This document shows, piece after piece, positions 46,892 through 55,312 of a stretch of 64,000 bases of DNA. How positions within the stretch are numbered: position 1 is the first letter of the stretch; each line of letters starts with the position of its first letter. The translations under genes were made by a program, and so were the position numbers. The stretch is from an uncultured Neomegalonema sp. (lineage in GTDB: Bacteria > Pseudomonadota > Alphaproteobacteria > Rhodobacterales > Rhodobacteraceae), in the NCBI GenBank assembly GCA_937948985.1, contig CALFAK010000028.1, forward strand, positions 1 through 64,000, written 5' to 3'. Under the pieces are notes generated by a model. It was not told the DNA's origin and did no database searches. It saw nothing but the letters and a program-made list of their open reading frames with translations.

Positions 46892-46938
46892 TTAGGCGCG
46901 ATTGATCTCAAAAGATCAGTTCAACACAACGCGCCTAA
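46892..46938. repeat. Compound hairpin between two minus-strand genes
   Basis: TTAGGCGCG (46892-46900) pairs with CGCGCCTAA (46930-46938). Inside it TGATCT (46903-46908) pairs with AGATCA (46913-46918) around a CAAA loop. It lies downstream of the MotB-like gene on the minus strand. On the plus strand a T/A-rich stretch follows. It could be a terminator or a protein-binding cruciform. Confidence 0.55.
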
Positions 46939-47012
46939 GCTGTATTATTTTATAACAAATGACGCATACGGCAAGTGATTTGAGGGCGAATGTGGGTTTA
47001 CGGTGTAATTAT

Positions 47013-48491
47013 CTACCGCTCCGTCAGCTTCAATTCGATCCGCCTGTTACGGGCGTAATCTTCCGCCGTATTGCCGCGACGTACCGGTTGGAACTCCCCG
47101 AACCCCGTTGGCGCGAGACGACCAGGGGCGATATTTTGAGTTTCGATAAGAAACTCGGCTACCGATAACGCACGGGCCTGGCTCAGTTCCCAATTGTTAC
47201 GGAACCGTGTCCGCCCCGGTGCCAAACCACGCCTGTCTGTGTGCCCATCGATGCGTAAAATCCAGTTGAGGCCGCTGGGAATGTCTGCCGATATTTGACG
47301 CAGAATCCGCGCGAAAGCCGCTAAATCGGCCTTACCCGCGTCGTTGAGGTCTGCGGAGGCCGGCTCGAACAGAACTTCGGACTGAAAGACAAAGCGATCA
47401 CCCACAATCTGAATATCATCGCGGCCTGCAATAGCTTCTTTAACACGACCGAAAAATTCAGAGCGAAAATTGGAAAGCTCATCGACCTGTTCTTCAAGAA
47501 TCGCCTGTTTTTCAGCGAGTGCGCGGTTTTTATCGGCAAGGGCGGTGTTCAATCTGCTGCCAAGAGACGAGATTACATCGCTCTTGCGATCAGAATCCGC
47601 CTCCAATGTTGATCGCTCCGCCTCAACACCATCAAGCTGTTCATTAAGTGCAAGAAGTTGTGCGCGTAAAGCACGGGTTTGTTCGTTTAGAAGCGTGATT
47701 TGCTTTTGCTCTTCAAGGGAAGACTCGGAGAGTGATGATAGTTTTTCACGGGCGGTGGTGAGTGCAATCTCACGCTCGCTCAGCTCTTCTTCGCGCGCGC
47801 CCAGCTTGTCCCTCATCTCAGCTTCAATCTCACGCGCGGCAGCCAGAAGGATGAGGGTTTCCTCCGCCTGAGCGCGGCGCTCCTCTAATTGCAATTCCAT
47901 CGCGGTGAACTCAGCCTCTGCACCCGCCAACTTTTTACGCAACGCATCCGCCGCAGCCGCCTGAAGAACGCGTTCGGATTCTTCAGCACCAAGCGCTTCG
48001 GAAGTCTCAACAAGGGCTTTTTCAGTGGCAACCAAATCGTTACGTAAACTCTCCGCCAAAGCCTCCATCGCGCGGCGTTCAGCCAGCTGGCGAAGGCTGG
48101 CTTCGCGTTCAGCACTAAGTTGCGTTTGGGTCGTTTCCAGATCCTGCGCCAGCGCCTCTAACCGCTGTTCCGTGGTCTTCTTCTCGGTTTCCAGCGACGC
48201 GAACGAGAGGCGCAAGGCTTCCTCACGCTGTTCGACCTCAGCCCGTGTATCCTGTTCCAGCGAAAGCATATCCGAGAGATTGTTAAGACGTGAAGTGAGG
48301 CTGGTGAGTGCCTCGTCTTTATTAATAATCTGTTCTTCCTGCCCGACGATCGTTTCACGCAGAAAGTATTGTGTGATCATGAAAATCGACAGCACGAACG
48401 TAAAGACCAGCAGCATCGCCGTCATGGCGTCAACAAAGCCGGGCCAGATACCCATGCTGAAATGATCCTGTCCGCGTCTGCGCAATGCCAT
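47013..48491 (-). CDS. MotB-like/OmpA-domain protein with long coiled coil
   Basis: A 492-residue inner-membrane protein. After MALRRRGQDHFS comes a MotB-type transmembrane helix (GIWPGFVDAMTAMLLVFTFV) containing Asp, which corresponds to the proton-carrying Asp32 of MotB (YADFMTAMM). Residues about 50-340 are a nearly continuous coiled coil (TEKKTTEQRLEALAQDLETT and others). The C-terminal 120 residues are an OmpA/MotB peptidoglycan-binding domain (LRIDGHTDRRGLAPG, RRIELKLTER). The MotA/ExbB-like gene immediately upstream (5-base gap) should form the ion channel with it. The partner pair resembles a stator unit but with an unusually long arm; function unknown. Confidence 0.85.
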   Translation of the reverse strand: MALRRRGQDHFSMGIWPGFVDAMTAMLLVFTFVLSIFMITQYFLRETIVGQEEQIINKDEALTSLTSRLNNLSDMLSLEQDTRAEVEQREEALRLSFASLETEKKTTEQRLEALAQDLETTQTQLSAEREASLRQLAERRAMEALAESLRNDLVATEKALVETSEALGAEESERVLQAAAADALRKKLAGAEAEFTAMELQLEERRAQAEETLILLAAAREIEAEMRDKLGAREEELSEREIALTTAREKLSSLSESSLEEQKQITLLNEQTRALRAQLLALNEQLDGVEAERSTLEADSDRKSDVISSLGSRLNTALADKNRALAEKQAILEEQVDELSNFRSEFFGRVKEAIAGRDDIQIVGDRFVFQSEVLFEPASADLNDAGKADLAAFARILRQISADIPSGLNWILRIDGHTDRRGLAPGRTRFRNNWELSQARALSVAEFLIETQNIAPGRLAPTGFGEFQPVRRGNTAEDYARNRRIELKLTER

Positions 48492-48496
48492 GTCTG

Positions 48497-49666
48497 TCAG
48501 CCTTGCTCGCGCTCAAAATCACCACGTGCGGCGGATTCAATAACGCGGGTCAATGCACGGATATCATTACGGATTTCATTCGTGGACTCCGCGCGGCCAT
48601 TACTGAGTTCTTCGATCATCCGCAACATATAGCGGTCGATATTGGCAATGCGTGTTCGTGTCGCCTCATCCATCCCGCCCAAAACGCCTTTATTGCGCTC
48701 TGTCGCGTCAACAAGCGCCGTACGCATGTTGTCTTGGCTCTCGATAAGATCACGTAACAAAGTGGCCTCAGAACCCATCCTGTCAGCAACCAGCGACAAT
48801 GATCCCGCCGCCATCTCAAGCTTGTCTTGCGCGACGCCCTGACGACGGTCGGTGGAGCCGAGCTGGGCGGCAAGCTCATCCATTGTCTCAAAATTGCGTT
48901 CAAGCGATTCCGCAAGAAAGCCGATGCCCTCATCTTCACTGCGCCCGATGCGGGTGATCTGCGATAGCGCTTCTTCGAGTTCACGGTAAAAGCGGTTTTG
49001 GGCCTGACCTGCGAGGATTTCGAGGAAACCTAATATCAGCGATCCGGCCAAACCGAGCAATGAGGATGCGAACGCGGTGCCGAGACCACGCATTTGCTCA
49101 CCGAGATTCTGCACAAGGTTCTTAAACACCTCCGCCCCGTTAGTGCCATCACTGGGCGCTATCTCGCGAATGGTTGCCACAACGGAAGGCACAGTGATCG
49201 AAAGCCCCCAGAACGTTCCGAGCAGACCGAGAAAGATCAGCAGGCTGGCCGCATAGCGGGTAATTTCGCGGCTTTCGTCCAATCGTGTCGCTATGGAGTC
49301 GAGGATTGCGCGCACGATTGTGGGGCTGATATTCTTGCGCGCCTCCCGGTCGCGCAGCATCCCGGCCATCGACATCAGCAGACGCGGGGGTTGGATTGTC
49401 TCAAAGCCCGGTCGTTCAGCGATGAACGCTTCGATCCAGTCGATACACATACGCAGACGATTCACCTGCCAGAATGTGTAGGCAATACCAACGACCAGAA
49501 CGAACAGGATCAAGCCATTCAGATACGGATTGGCAAGGAAAACATCCCAAATGGCTTTGGAGAGAAAAAAGCCAACGATGGCGACCAGAATTAGGAAAGC
49601 CAACATAAACACCACGGTGCCTGTTGGTCTCGTTACCTGCACCGAACGTCGAAAATCGCCCTTCAT
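48497..49666 (-). CDS. MotA/TolQ/ExbB-type proton-channel subunit
   Basis: A 389-residue inner-membrane protein with about four helices (GTVVFMLAFLILVAIVGFF, LNGLILFVLVVGIAYTFW, AASLLIFLGLLGTFWGLSIT, FASSLLGLAGSLILGFLEIL). The LGLLGTFWGL ... LGTAFASSLLGLAGS arrangement is the MotA/ExbB signature, where Thr/Ser line the proton path. The last 140 residues (EDEGIGFLAESLERNFETMD ... TRVIESAARGD) are helical and cytoplasmic. It sits 5 bases before the MotB-like gene. Related operons are conserved in alphaproteobacteria, but their job is not assigned. ZorA of Zorya defence is a remote structural comparison only. Confidence 0.87.
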   Translation of the reverse strand: MKGDFRRSVQVTRPTGTVVFMLAFLILVAIVGFFLSKAIWDVFLANPYLNGLILFVLVVGIAYTFWQVNRLRMCIDWIEAFIAERPGFETIQPPRLLMSMAGMLRDREARKNISPTIVRAILDSIATRLDESREITRYAASLLIFLGLLGTFWGLSITVPSVVATIREIAPSDGTNGAEVFKNLVQNLGEQMRGLGTAFASSLLGLAGSLILGFLEILAGQAQNRFYRELEEALSQITRIGRSEDEGIGFLAESLERNFETMDELAAQLGSTDRRQGVAQDKLEMAAGSLSLVADRMGSEATLLRDLIESQDNMRTALVDATERNKGVLGGMDEATRTRIANIDRYMLRMIEELSNGRAESTNEIRNDIRALTRVIESAARGDFEREQG

Positions 49667-49790
49667 ATCACCCCCAATGAAACCGACGACGGTTCAGCGT
49701 GTCGTGCACATCGTTATCGCGTAAGTCACTTTGTCCCCGCGAAAAGCGACCGAATTGGGGAGACGGAAAAATATCTTGTCCCCCGACGCC

Positions 49791-50579
49791 TCACGGCTGC
49801 AAAGATTTGGACAGCTTTTTGAATATTTCCGGGTTGGCGGCAATAACCCCGCCCGTACCGAGCATATCCGTTCCGGCATCCATATCCGTAGCATAGCCGC
49901 CCGCTTCGCGAACCAGCAAAATACCCGCAGCCATATCCCAAGGTGCAAGCTCACGTTCCCAAAAACCATCATAACGGCCCGCCGCAACATAAGCCAAATC
50001 CAGTGACGCGGCACCGAAACGGCGCACACCCGCGCAAGCGGGCATCAGCTCACGCAAATCAGCTGTTGTTTTTGACAAGGTTTTACGCGCGCCGAATGGA
50101 ATGCCGGTGGCGAACAGGCACTCAGACATGTCCTTGCGGGCAGACACCCGCAAACGCTTGCCGTTCATCCATGCGCCACCGCCTTTTTCTGCGGTAAACA
50201 GCTCATCTTTTGCAGGGTCGAAGATCACGGCGGCAACGATCTCGTCTTTATGCTCCATCGCGACAGATATCGCCCAGTGGGGCAGGCCGTGAAGGAAGTT
50301 TGTCGTGCCATCCAGCGGATCTACAATCCAGCGGCGGCGGGGGTCGTCACCAACAACCGGATCGCTCTCCTCACCCAACCAGCCATAAGCGGGGCGGGCA
50401 TGGCTGAGGTCAGCGCGAATGGATTTTTCGGCTTTGATATCAGCCCGTGTCACAAAGTCGGATGCGCCTTTAACCGAGACGAGCAGGTTCTCAACTTCAC
50501 CAAAGTCACGCACAAGACCCCGCGCCGCCTTACGAACGGCGTCGGTCATCACTTTGAGGTTGGCGGAATACCCGGCCAT
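49791..50579 (-). CDS. suhB: Inositol monophosphatase family protein (SuhB-like)
   Basis: A Mg2+/Li+-sensitive phosphatase (262 residues). Metal-binding motifs: GEES near residue 74, WIVDPLDGTTNFLHGLPHW near residue 91, and WDMAAGILLVREAGG near residue 218. In E. coli SuhB also binds ribosomal RNA transcription complexes. It overlaps the efp stop by one base, so the two genes form a unit. The MotA/MotB-like pair lies downstream on the same strand after 124 bases. Confidence 0.92.
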   Translation of the reverse strand: MAGYSANLKVMTDAVRKAARGLVRDFGEVENLLVSVKGASDFVTRADIKAEKSIRADLSHARPAYGWLGEESDPVVGDDPRRRWIVDPLDGTTNFLHGLPHWAISVAMEHKDEIVAAVIFDPAKDELFTAEKGGGAWMNGKRLRVSARKDMSECLFATGIPFGARKTLSKTTADLRELMPACAGVRRFGAASLDLAYVAAGRYDGFWERELAPWDMAAGILLVREAGGYATDMDAGTDMLGTGGVIAANPEIFKKLSKSLQP

Positions 50580-51142
50580 CAGGCGCGGCTTAGGTATTCA
50601 GCGGTCTCGGTCATCACTTCGACCTTCTCGCCAACACCAACAAAAGGCGGGACCGAAATCCGCACACCATTATCAAGTACAGCCGGTTTGAAAGAGTTTG
50701 CGGCGGTTTGGCCTTTGACCACAGGCTCGGTTTCAGCAATCTCGCAGATCACTTTCTCCGGCAAACGCGCGGAGAGAGGTTCTTCCTCGTAATACTCAAC
50801 CTCGACCATCATACCGTCTTGAAGGAACGGGCGCCGCTCGCCGAGGATTTCAGAATCCAGCTCAAGCTGTTCGTAAGTTTCGTTGTCCATGAACACGAGC
50901 TTGCCATCGCTTTCATAGAGAAACTGCTGCTTTTTCTGCTCAAGGCGCACCTTCTCAACCTTATCGGCGGAGCGGAAACGTTCGTTAAGTTTGCTGCCGT
51001 TACGCAGGTTTTTCAGTTCGACCTGTGCGAAAGCGCCCCCCTTGCCGGGTTTGACATGCTGGGTTTTCACTGCGATCCAGAGGCCACCATCATGTTCGAT
51101 GATGTTACCAATGCGAATTTCGTTGCCGTTGATTTTGGCCAT
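50579..51142 (-). CDS. efp: Translation elongation factor P
   Basis: Relieves ribosome stalling at polyproline stretches. A 187-residue three-domain protein starting [20 protein letters not shown]. The modifiable tip loop [10 protein letters not shown] places Lys34 at the position that is beta-lysylated by EpmA/EpmB in other proteobacteria; those genes are not in the window. The last domain contains [18 protein letters not shown]. The longer frame to 51244 has a non-family N-terminus, so ATG 51142 is used. It is coupled to suhB. Confidence 0.95.
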   Translation of the reverse strand: MAKINGNEIRIGNIIEHDGGLWIAVKTQHVKPGKGGAFAQVELKNLRNGSKLNERFRSADKVEKVRLEQKKQQFLYESDGKLVFMDNETYEQLELDSEILGERRPFLQDGMMVEVEYYEEEPLSARLPEKVICEIAETEPVVKGQTAANSFKPAVLDNGVRISVPPFVGVGEKVEVMTETAEYLSRA

Positions 51143-51263
51143 CGGATACGTCCGGTTTGTGGGTGTGACTCTGATAGAGCGACTGTTGCCGCGAGCTATA
51201 GCCATTGGATCGGTATGATGCAATCCGGCGTATCGCTGAAACATGCGATCGGAGGGGGGGTAT

Positions 51264-52385
51264 ATGGACAGTTATGATGTCGATGCGGTGGTTATCGGCG
51301 CCGGGGTTGTGGGCCTCGCAATTTCACGGGCGCTCGCGCTGGAGGGTTTGGAGCCATTAATCCTCGAGAAAAACGCGGTTTTCGGGGAAGAGACGAGCGC
51401 GCGTAATTCGGAAGTGATCCATGCCGGGATTTATTACGATGCGAAGTCCCTCAAAGCGCTGCATTGCGTGGCAGGGCGTGAAAAGCTGTACGCCTATTGT
51501 CAGAAACACAGCGTTCCCCATAAACGCTGCGGCAAGTTGATTGTGGCCGCCGATGATACAGAGGTTGCGAAACTTGACGTGATCGCGGCGAAGGCGACGG
51601 CGAATGGCGTTGACGATCTTGAAACGCTGGATAAAGAACAGATACGAGCGCTGGAGTCGGCGCTGGATGTCAGCGGCGGGCTATTGTCGCCCTCGACCGG
51701 AATCATAGACAGCCACGCGCTGATGCTGGCCTATCTGGGCGAGGCGGAAGCGCATGGCGCTCAGCTTGTCACGAATGCGATGGTCGAATACGGGACGGTA
51801 GAGGCCGATGGTCGTATTACCCTTATTGCGGGAGGGGACACGCCGTTGCGGCTGCGTGCGCGGCATGTTGTCAACGCTGCGGGACTTTGGGCGCAAGATG
51901 TGGCGGCGCGTATTGACGGATTGCCCCCCTGCCCGCCCCGAACGCTGGTTAAGGGCAATTATTTCTCACTGAACACGCGCGCGCCGTTTTCACGCCTTAT
52001 CTATCCGGCACCCGCCGACGGGGGGCTGGGGGTTCATTTGACGCTGGATATGGCGGGTCGGGCGAAGTTTGGTCCTGACACGGAATGGCTCGATCATTCT
52101 GATCCCGCGAATATCGATTACACAGTCGATCCGGCGCGTGGGAACGCGTTTCACGACGCCATTCGCCGCTACTGGCCGGGTCTGCCCGACGCAGCCCTGG
52201 TTCCGGATTATGCGGGCGTGCGGCCAAAAATTACCGGCGCTGAATACCCCGATTTTCGTATTGAGGGTGCCCGGCAGCACGGGTTCGCGGGGCATGTGAT
52301 GCTTTACGGGATCGAGTCCCCCGGATTGACGGCGTCATTGTCGATTGCCGAAGCGGTGGCGGCACTGGTGATGGCAGGGAGGTAA
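51264..52385 (+). CDS. FAD-dependent oxidoreductase, L-2-hydroxyglutarate oxidase (LhgO)-like
   Basis: A DAO-type flavoprotein of 373 residues. The N-terminal FAD-binding fold ([21 protein letters not shown]) is followed by [20 protein letters not shown] with the family's R-N-S-E-V-I-H-A-G motif, and [17 protein letters not shown] near residue 195. The end contains [18 protein letters not shown]. LhgO-type enzymes oxidise L-2-hydroxyglutarate to 2-oxoglutarate, but members with other substrates exist. The GGAGGGGGGG sequence just upstream supports ATG 51264. It is divergent from efp. Confidence 0.85.
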   Translation: MDSYDVDAVVIGAGVVGLAISRALALEGLEPLILEKNAVFGEETSARNSEVIHAGIYYDAKSLKALHCVAGREKLYAYCQKHSVPHKRCGKLIVAADDTEVAKLDVIAAKATANGVDDLETLDKEQIRALESALDVSGGLLSPSTGIIDSHALMLAYLGEAEAHGAQLVTNAMVEYGTVEADGRITLIAGGDTPLRLRARHVVNAAGLWAQDVAARIDGLPPCPPRTLVKGNYFSLNTRAPFSRLIYPAPADGGLGVHLTLDMAGRAKFGPDTEWLDHSDPANIDYTVDPARGNAFHDAIRRYWPGLPDAALVPDYAGVRPKITGAEYPDFRIEGARQHGFAGHVMLYGIESPGLTASLSIAEAVAALVMAGR

Positions 52386-52755
52386 AAAAAAGACCCATCG
52401 CAACCGCGACAGGCCTTAACAGTTTAGGAGAGTAACACTCGGAAACAAATATTGCAGCGGACATGCCAACGACGTTGCGACTTGGTGTTTGGAAAAATTA
52501 TCTGTTATTATTCAATAACTTAAATAGAATAAATCCTTAAATGATATTTAAACTTCGCAGTGCAGCATTTAATTTCACGACCAAAAACCGTCTCAAATCG
52601 GGAAGTGGGATTTCCATTCTCTAAATGACAACACAAAATCGCACACTCAAGATATTATGATAATGACCTTTGGTGCTGACTGTTAAAGATATTCCGTTCC
52701 CCACACTTGCTGCTACCGGATTCACACATCTAATCTGCATGCGGAAAAATCGTGT

Positions 52756-52875
52756 TGTCATTCTGCGCGAAGGCGCGGAATCCACGGTTCCACAAGCCTT
52801 GCCCTCGTAATTCAAGTCACAACGGACGCCAGAGAATGTTGAGAAATGGATACCTCGCCGTCGCCGGGTATGACA
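52756..52875. repeat. REP/BIME-like element with 29-base imperfect inverted arms
   Basis: The left arm (52756-52784, TGTCATTCTGCGCGAAGG...) and right arm (52847-52875, ...CGCCGGGTATGACA) match as inverted repeats at 22 of 29 positions by hand count, with perfect outer ends TGTCAT/ATGACA. The middle is 62 bases. The TGTCATTC-GCGCGAAGGCGCG motif resembles dispersed proteobacterial REP units, in which a short palindrome ends in GTCATTC. Confidence 0.7.
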
Positions 52876-52983
52876 TTGCTTTTATTGTGAATATGCTTTC
52901 GGAAATTCTTGTAGGTGCGAAATCGAAACCAGATGTGTGGATGCGGTAGCACTTGCTGCGGGATCGGTTTCAGCTAAGTACGC

Positions 52984-53025
52984 TGCTCACCTTGCTCCGC
53001 ATCGGAGTGCCGGGCAAGGTGAGCA
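52984..53025. terminator. Strong hairpin at the 3' end of the DMT transporter gene
   Basis: TGCTCACCTTGC (52984-52995) pairs perfectly with GCAAGGTGAGCA (53014-53025). TCCG/CGGA can pair inside the 18-base loop. It lies 9 bases past the stop of the minus-strand gene at 53035. No U run follows, so it may be a Rho-type or stabilising structure. Confidence 0.5.
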
Positions 53026-53034
53026 AGATAACGG

Positions 53035-53940
53035 TCAGTCTTTAGAACCTTTGGTGCTCTGGTCACCGCGCATGACCAGAGCCACGCCTGCTGTCGCGAA
53101 AAATATCCCGAAAATCGCCAACAGACCCAACTGTTCATCAAACAACAGCCATGCGATCACGGCAGTACAGGGTGGAACCAGGAAAAACAGGCTCGCAACT
53201 TTTCCTGCGGAACCTGTGCGGATCAAAAATAACAGCAAGCCCACCGCGCCGAGCGATAAGACCAGAACCAACCATGTCAGCGCAAAGATAAACTGCTCGG
53301 ACCATGTGATTTGATTGGTTTCAAATACCAACGCCAGAGGCGTTAGAAACAGGCACGCCGCTAAAAACTGGATCGCGCTGCCCGCGCGCATCGGGACGCC
53401 CACGCAGTATTTCTTCTGATAAAGGGTCGCCACAGAAATCGCGATCAATCCCGCCAAACACAAAATCACACCACGCGTATCGCCTAAACCCGCATTCAAT
53501 TTTTCAAAGACCACCAGCAGAACACCAAGAATGCCGAGTGCCAATCCCACATACTGAATGCGATTCATGGTTTCGCCAAGCATCAAACGGGCGAGAACCG
53601 CAGTCAAAATCGGCTGCATACTTACGATCAGGGCGCTCGCACCCGCTTCAAAGCCCAACCATATCGCCGTGAAGACTGTTCCAAGATAAACAGCGTGGAG
53701 CAAAATGCCGACGACGATCATGTGACCGCATTGCCGGATGGTCAGCCACTCACTGCCCGCAACCAAAGCCCATATGCCCAGTGCAGAGGCCGCCAAAGCA
53801 AAGCGGACCGCCAGAAACGTCATCGGTTCCGCATAGGGCAGGCCATATTTGGCACCGATGAAGCCTGTACTCCAAAGGAGCACAAAGGCGGGAGCGGCCA
53901 GAGTGGCAATGCTGATTTGGGCAGTTAAGTCGCGGTTCAT
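53035..53940 (-). CDS. EamA-family DMT transporter
   Basis: A drug/metabolite transporter of 301 residues with ten predicted helices in two EamA repeats. The first repeat contains LLWSTGFIGAKYGLPYAEPM and FLAVRFALAASALG; the second includes LAGLIAISVATLYQKKY and SLFFLVPPCTAVIAWLLFDE. Substrates of this family are diverse (amino acids, purines, drugs) and not predictable here. The longer frame to 54183 has a cytoplasmic-looking N-terminus that is not family-like, so ATG 53940 is preferred. Confidence 0.88.
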   Translation of the reverse strand: MNRDLTAQISIATLAAPAFVLLWSTGFIGAKYGLPYAEPMTFLAVRFALAASALGIWALVAGSEWLTIRQCGHMIVVGILLHAVYLGTVFTAIWLGFEAGASALIVSMQPILTAVLARLMLGETMNRIQYVGLALGILGVLLVVFEKLNAGLGDTRGVILCLAGLIAISVATLYQKKYCVGVPMRAGSAIQFLAACLFLTPLALVFETNQITWSEQFIFALTWLVLVLSLGAVGLLLFLIRTGSAGKVASLFFLVPPCTAVIAWLLFDEQLGLLAIFGIFFATAGVALVMRGDQSTKGSKD

Positions 53941-54116
53941 ATATATCGTCTTACGCGTGATAGAATCGATTTTCGCGTCAAGGCTTACGCTAAAGCCGCG
54001 CCTTTGTGTGTATAGTTTAGCAAAACGCTTGAATACACTGGACACTTGGCTCTTGTCGCTTATCTCACACTCCAGATAATAGGATTGAACAAAGCAGCGA
54101 CGACGGAGAGTGTGCG

Positions 54117-54671
54117 ATGACAGCAGAAGAGCTTCCCCCCTTGGGCGACGATATGAGCTTGCTGATCGTTGATGATGACGCACCGTTTCGTAATCGTCTC
54201 GTCAGAGCGATGGAAAACCGGGGCTTTGCCACGACGGCGGCGGAAAGTGTTGAGGAAGGCATTGCGGCAGTGCGCAAATCTGCCCCCGCTTACGCCGTGG
54301 TTGATCTGCGTCTTGAGGATGGCAACGGGCTGGATGTGGTTCAGGCCATTCGTGAGATGCGATCTGAGGCGCGTGTGATCGTGTTAACAGGGTATGGTGC
54401 CATTGCGACCGCTGTTGCCGCCGTGAAGGCGGGCGCGGTTGATTATCTGGCCAAGCCTGCGGATGCGGATGACATTGAAAACGCCCTGCGGGCCGCCGAA
54501 CTGCAAAAGCCCCCTCCCCCGGAAAATCCCATGTCAGCGGACCGTGTGCGTTGGGAGCATATTCAACGGGTGTTTGAGCTGTGCGACCGCAATGTCTCGG
54601 AGACAGCGCGCCGCCTGAACATGCACCGCCGGACACTGCAACGCATTTTGGCCAAGCGCAGTCCACGCTGA
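54117..54671 (+). CDS. actR: ActR/RegA (PrrA)-type response regulator
   Basis: A 184-residue two-component response regulator. Receiver domain: LLIVDDDAPFRNRLVRAMEN with the acidic pocket, the phosphorylated Asp in YAVVDLRLEDGNGL near residue 62, Thr in VIVLTGYGAI and Lys in DYLAKPADADD. A Pro-rich linker (PPPPENPM) leads to a Fis-type helix-turn-helix (NVSETARRLNMHRRTLQRIL). This is the redox regulator layout of RegA/PrrA/ActR. The sensor kinase that normally adjoins it (RegB/PrrB/ActS) is not in the window. Its stop shares a base with the start of the next gene (TGATG). Confidence 0.92.
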   Translation: MTAEELPPLGDDMSLLIVDDDAPFRNRLVRAMENRGFATTAAESVEEGIAAVRKSAPAYAVVDLRLEDGNGLDVVQAIREMRSEARVIVLTGYGAIATAVAAVKAGAVDYLAKPADADDIENALRAAELQKPPPPENPMSADRVRWEHIQRVFELCDRNVSETARRLNMHRRTLQRILAKRSPR

Positions 54672-55243
54672 TGCCTCAGCCCGATCACATCACCCGCTTG
54701 AAAGCCGCTGATGAGAGCGCGCTGGACGATGACCTGAAGGCGTATTTTGCTAAGTGCATGGAAAAGCTGGGCATGGTGCCCAATGTCTTGCGCGCTTATG
54801 CACTGCGCCCGGAAAAGCTGCGCCTATTCGGGCGGATGTATAACGAGCTGATGCTGGGGGAATCCGGGCTGAGCAAGCTGGAACGGGAGATGATCGCGGT
54901 TACAGTATCATCGGCAAATCGCTGTTATTATTGCCTTGTCGCGCATGGTCAGGCTGTGCGGGCAATGTCAGATGATCCGCAGCTGGGCGAGATGATCGCG
55001 TTTAATCACCACGTCGCCGCTCTACCCCCACGCCAAAGGGCGATGCTGGACTTTGCCGCCAAGCTGACTGAAACACCGGACCGGATTACGGAAGCGGATC
55101 GTGAAGGGCTGCGCGCGAACGGTTTCAGCGATGAGGATATTTTCGATATCTGCGATGTGACGGGTTTCTTCAACTACACGAACCGCGTCGCGCATGGCAC
55201 GGACATGATGCCCAATCCCGAATATCACGCAATGGACCGATAA
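54671..55243 (+). CDS. AhpD-like peroxidase-related protein (carboxymuconolactone decarboxylase fold)
   Basis: A 190-residue protein of the uncharacterised peroxidase-related group. It has the AhpD-type redox pair in CYYCLVAHGQAVR near residue 82 (CxxC plus His four residues later), with NVLRAYALRPEKLRLFGRMY before it and DICDVTGFFNYTNRVAHG after it. It is probably an alkylhydroperoxidase-like antioxidant, or a disulfide-using enzyme of unknown partner. The coupling to the ActR/RegA gene (TGATG) means joint expression, which is unusual for a redox regulator. Confidence 0.85.
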   Translation: MPQPDHITRLKAADESALDDDLKAYFAKCMEKLGMVPNVLRAYALRPEKLRLFGRMYNELMLGESGLSKLEREMIAVTVSSANRCYYCLVAHGQAVRAMSDDPQLGEMIAFNHHVAALPPRQRAMLDFAAKLTETPDRITEADREGLRANGFSDEDIFDICDVTGFFNYTNRVAHGTDMMPNPEYHAMDR

Positions 55244-55312
55244 CGGCGGCATAAGTCGCCCACAGGCGCGCATGTCGCTAATAAGCTGTCACGCTCTCCG
55301 CAGGAGGGCACG

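Larger units (their letters stand above)
52386..53034. other. Long non-coding stretch
   Basis: About 650 bases without a convincing gene; the short frames in it lack coding character. It is AT-rich between 52480 and 52760. It contains a REP-like inverted repeat (52756-52875) and a hairpin (52984-53025). I see no tRNA or recognisable RNA gene. Confidence 0.6.

Noticed and set aside
47013-49666. Zorya phage-defence system
   Set aside because: ZorA/ZorB-like channel genes are present in outline, but no ZorC, ZorD or ZorE effector follows, the coiled coil is on the other subunit, and the neighbours are efp and suhB. Housekeeping is more likely.
52402-52760. Hidden RNA gene (6S, SRP or tmRNA) in the long gap
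   Set aside because: No matching conserved ends or folding core could be recognised by eye; the AT-rich stretch has only short stems.
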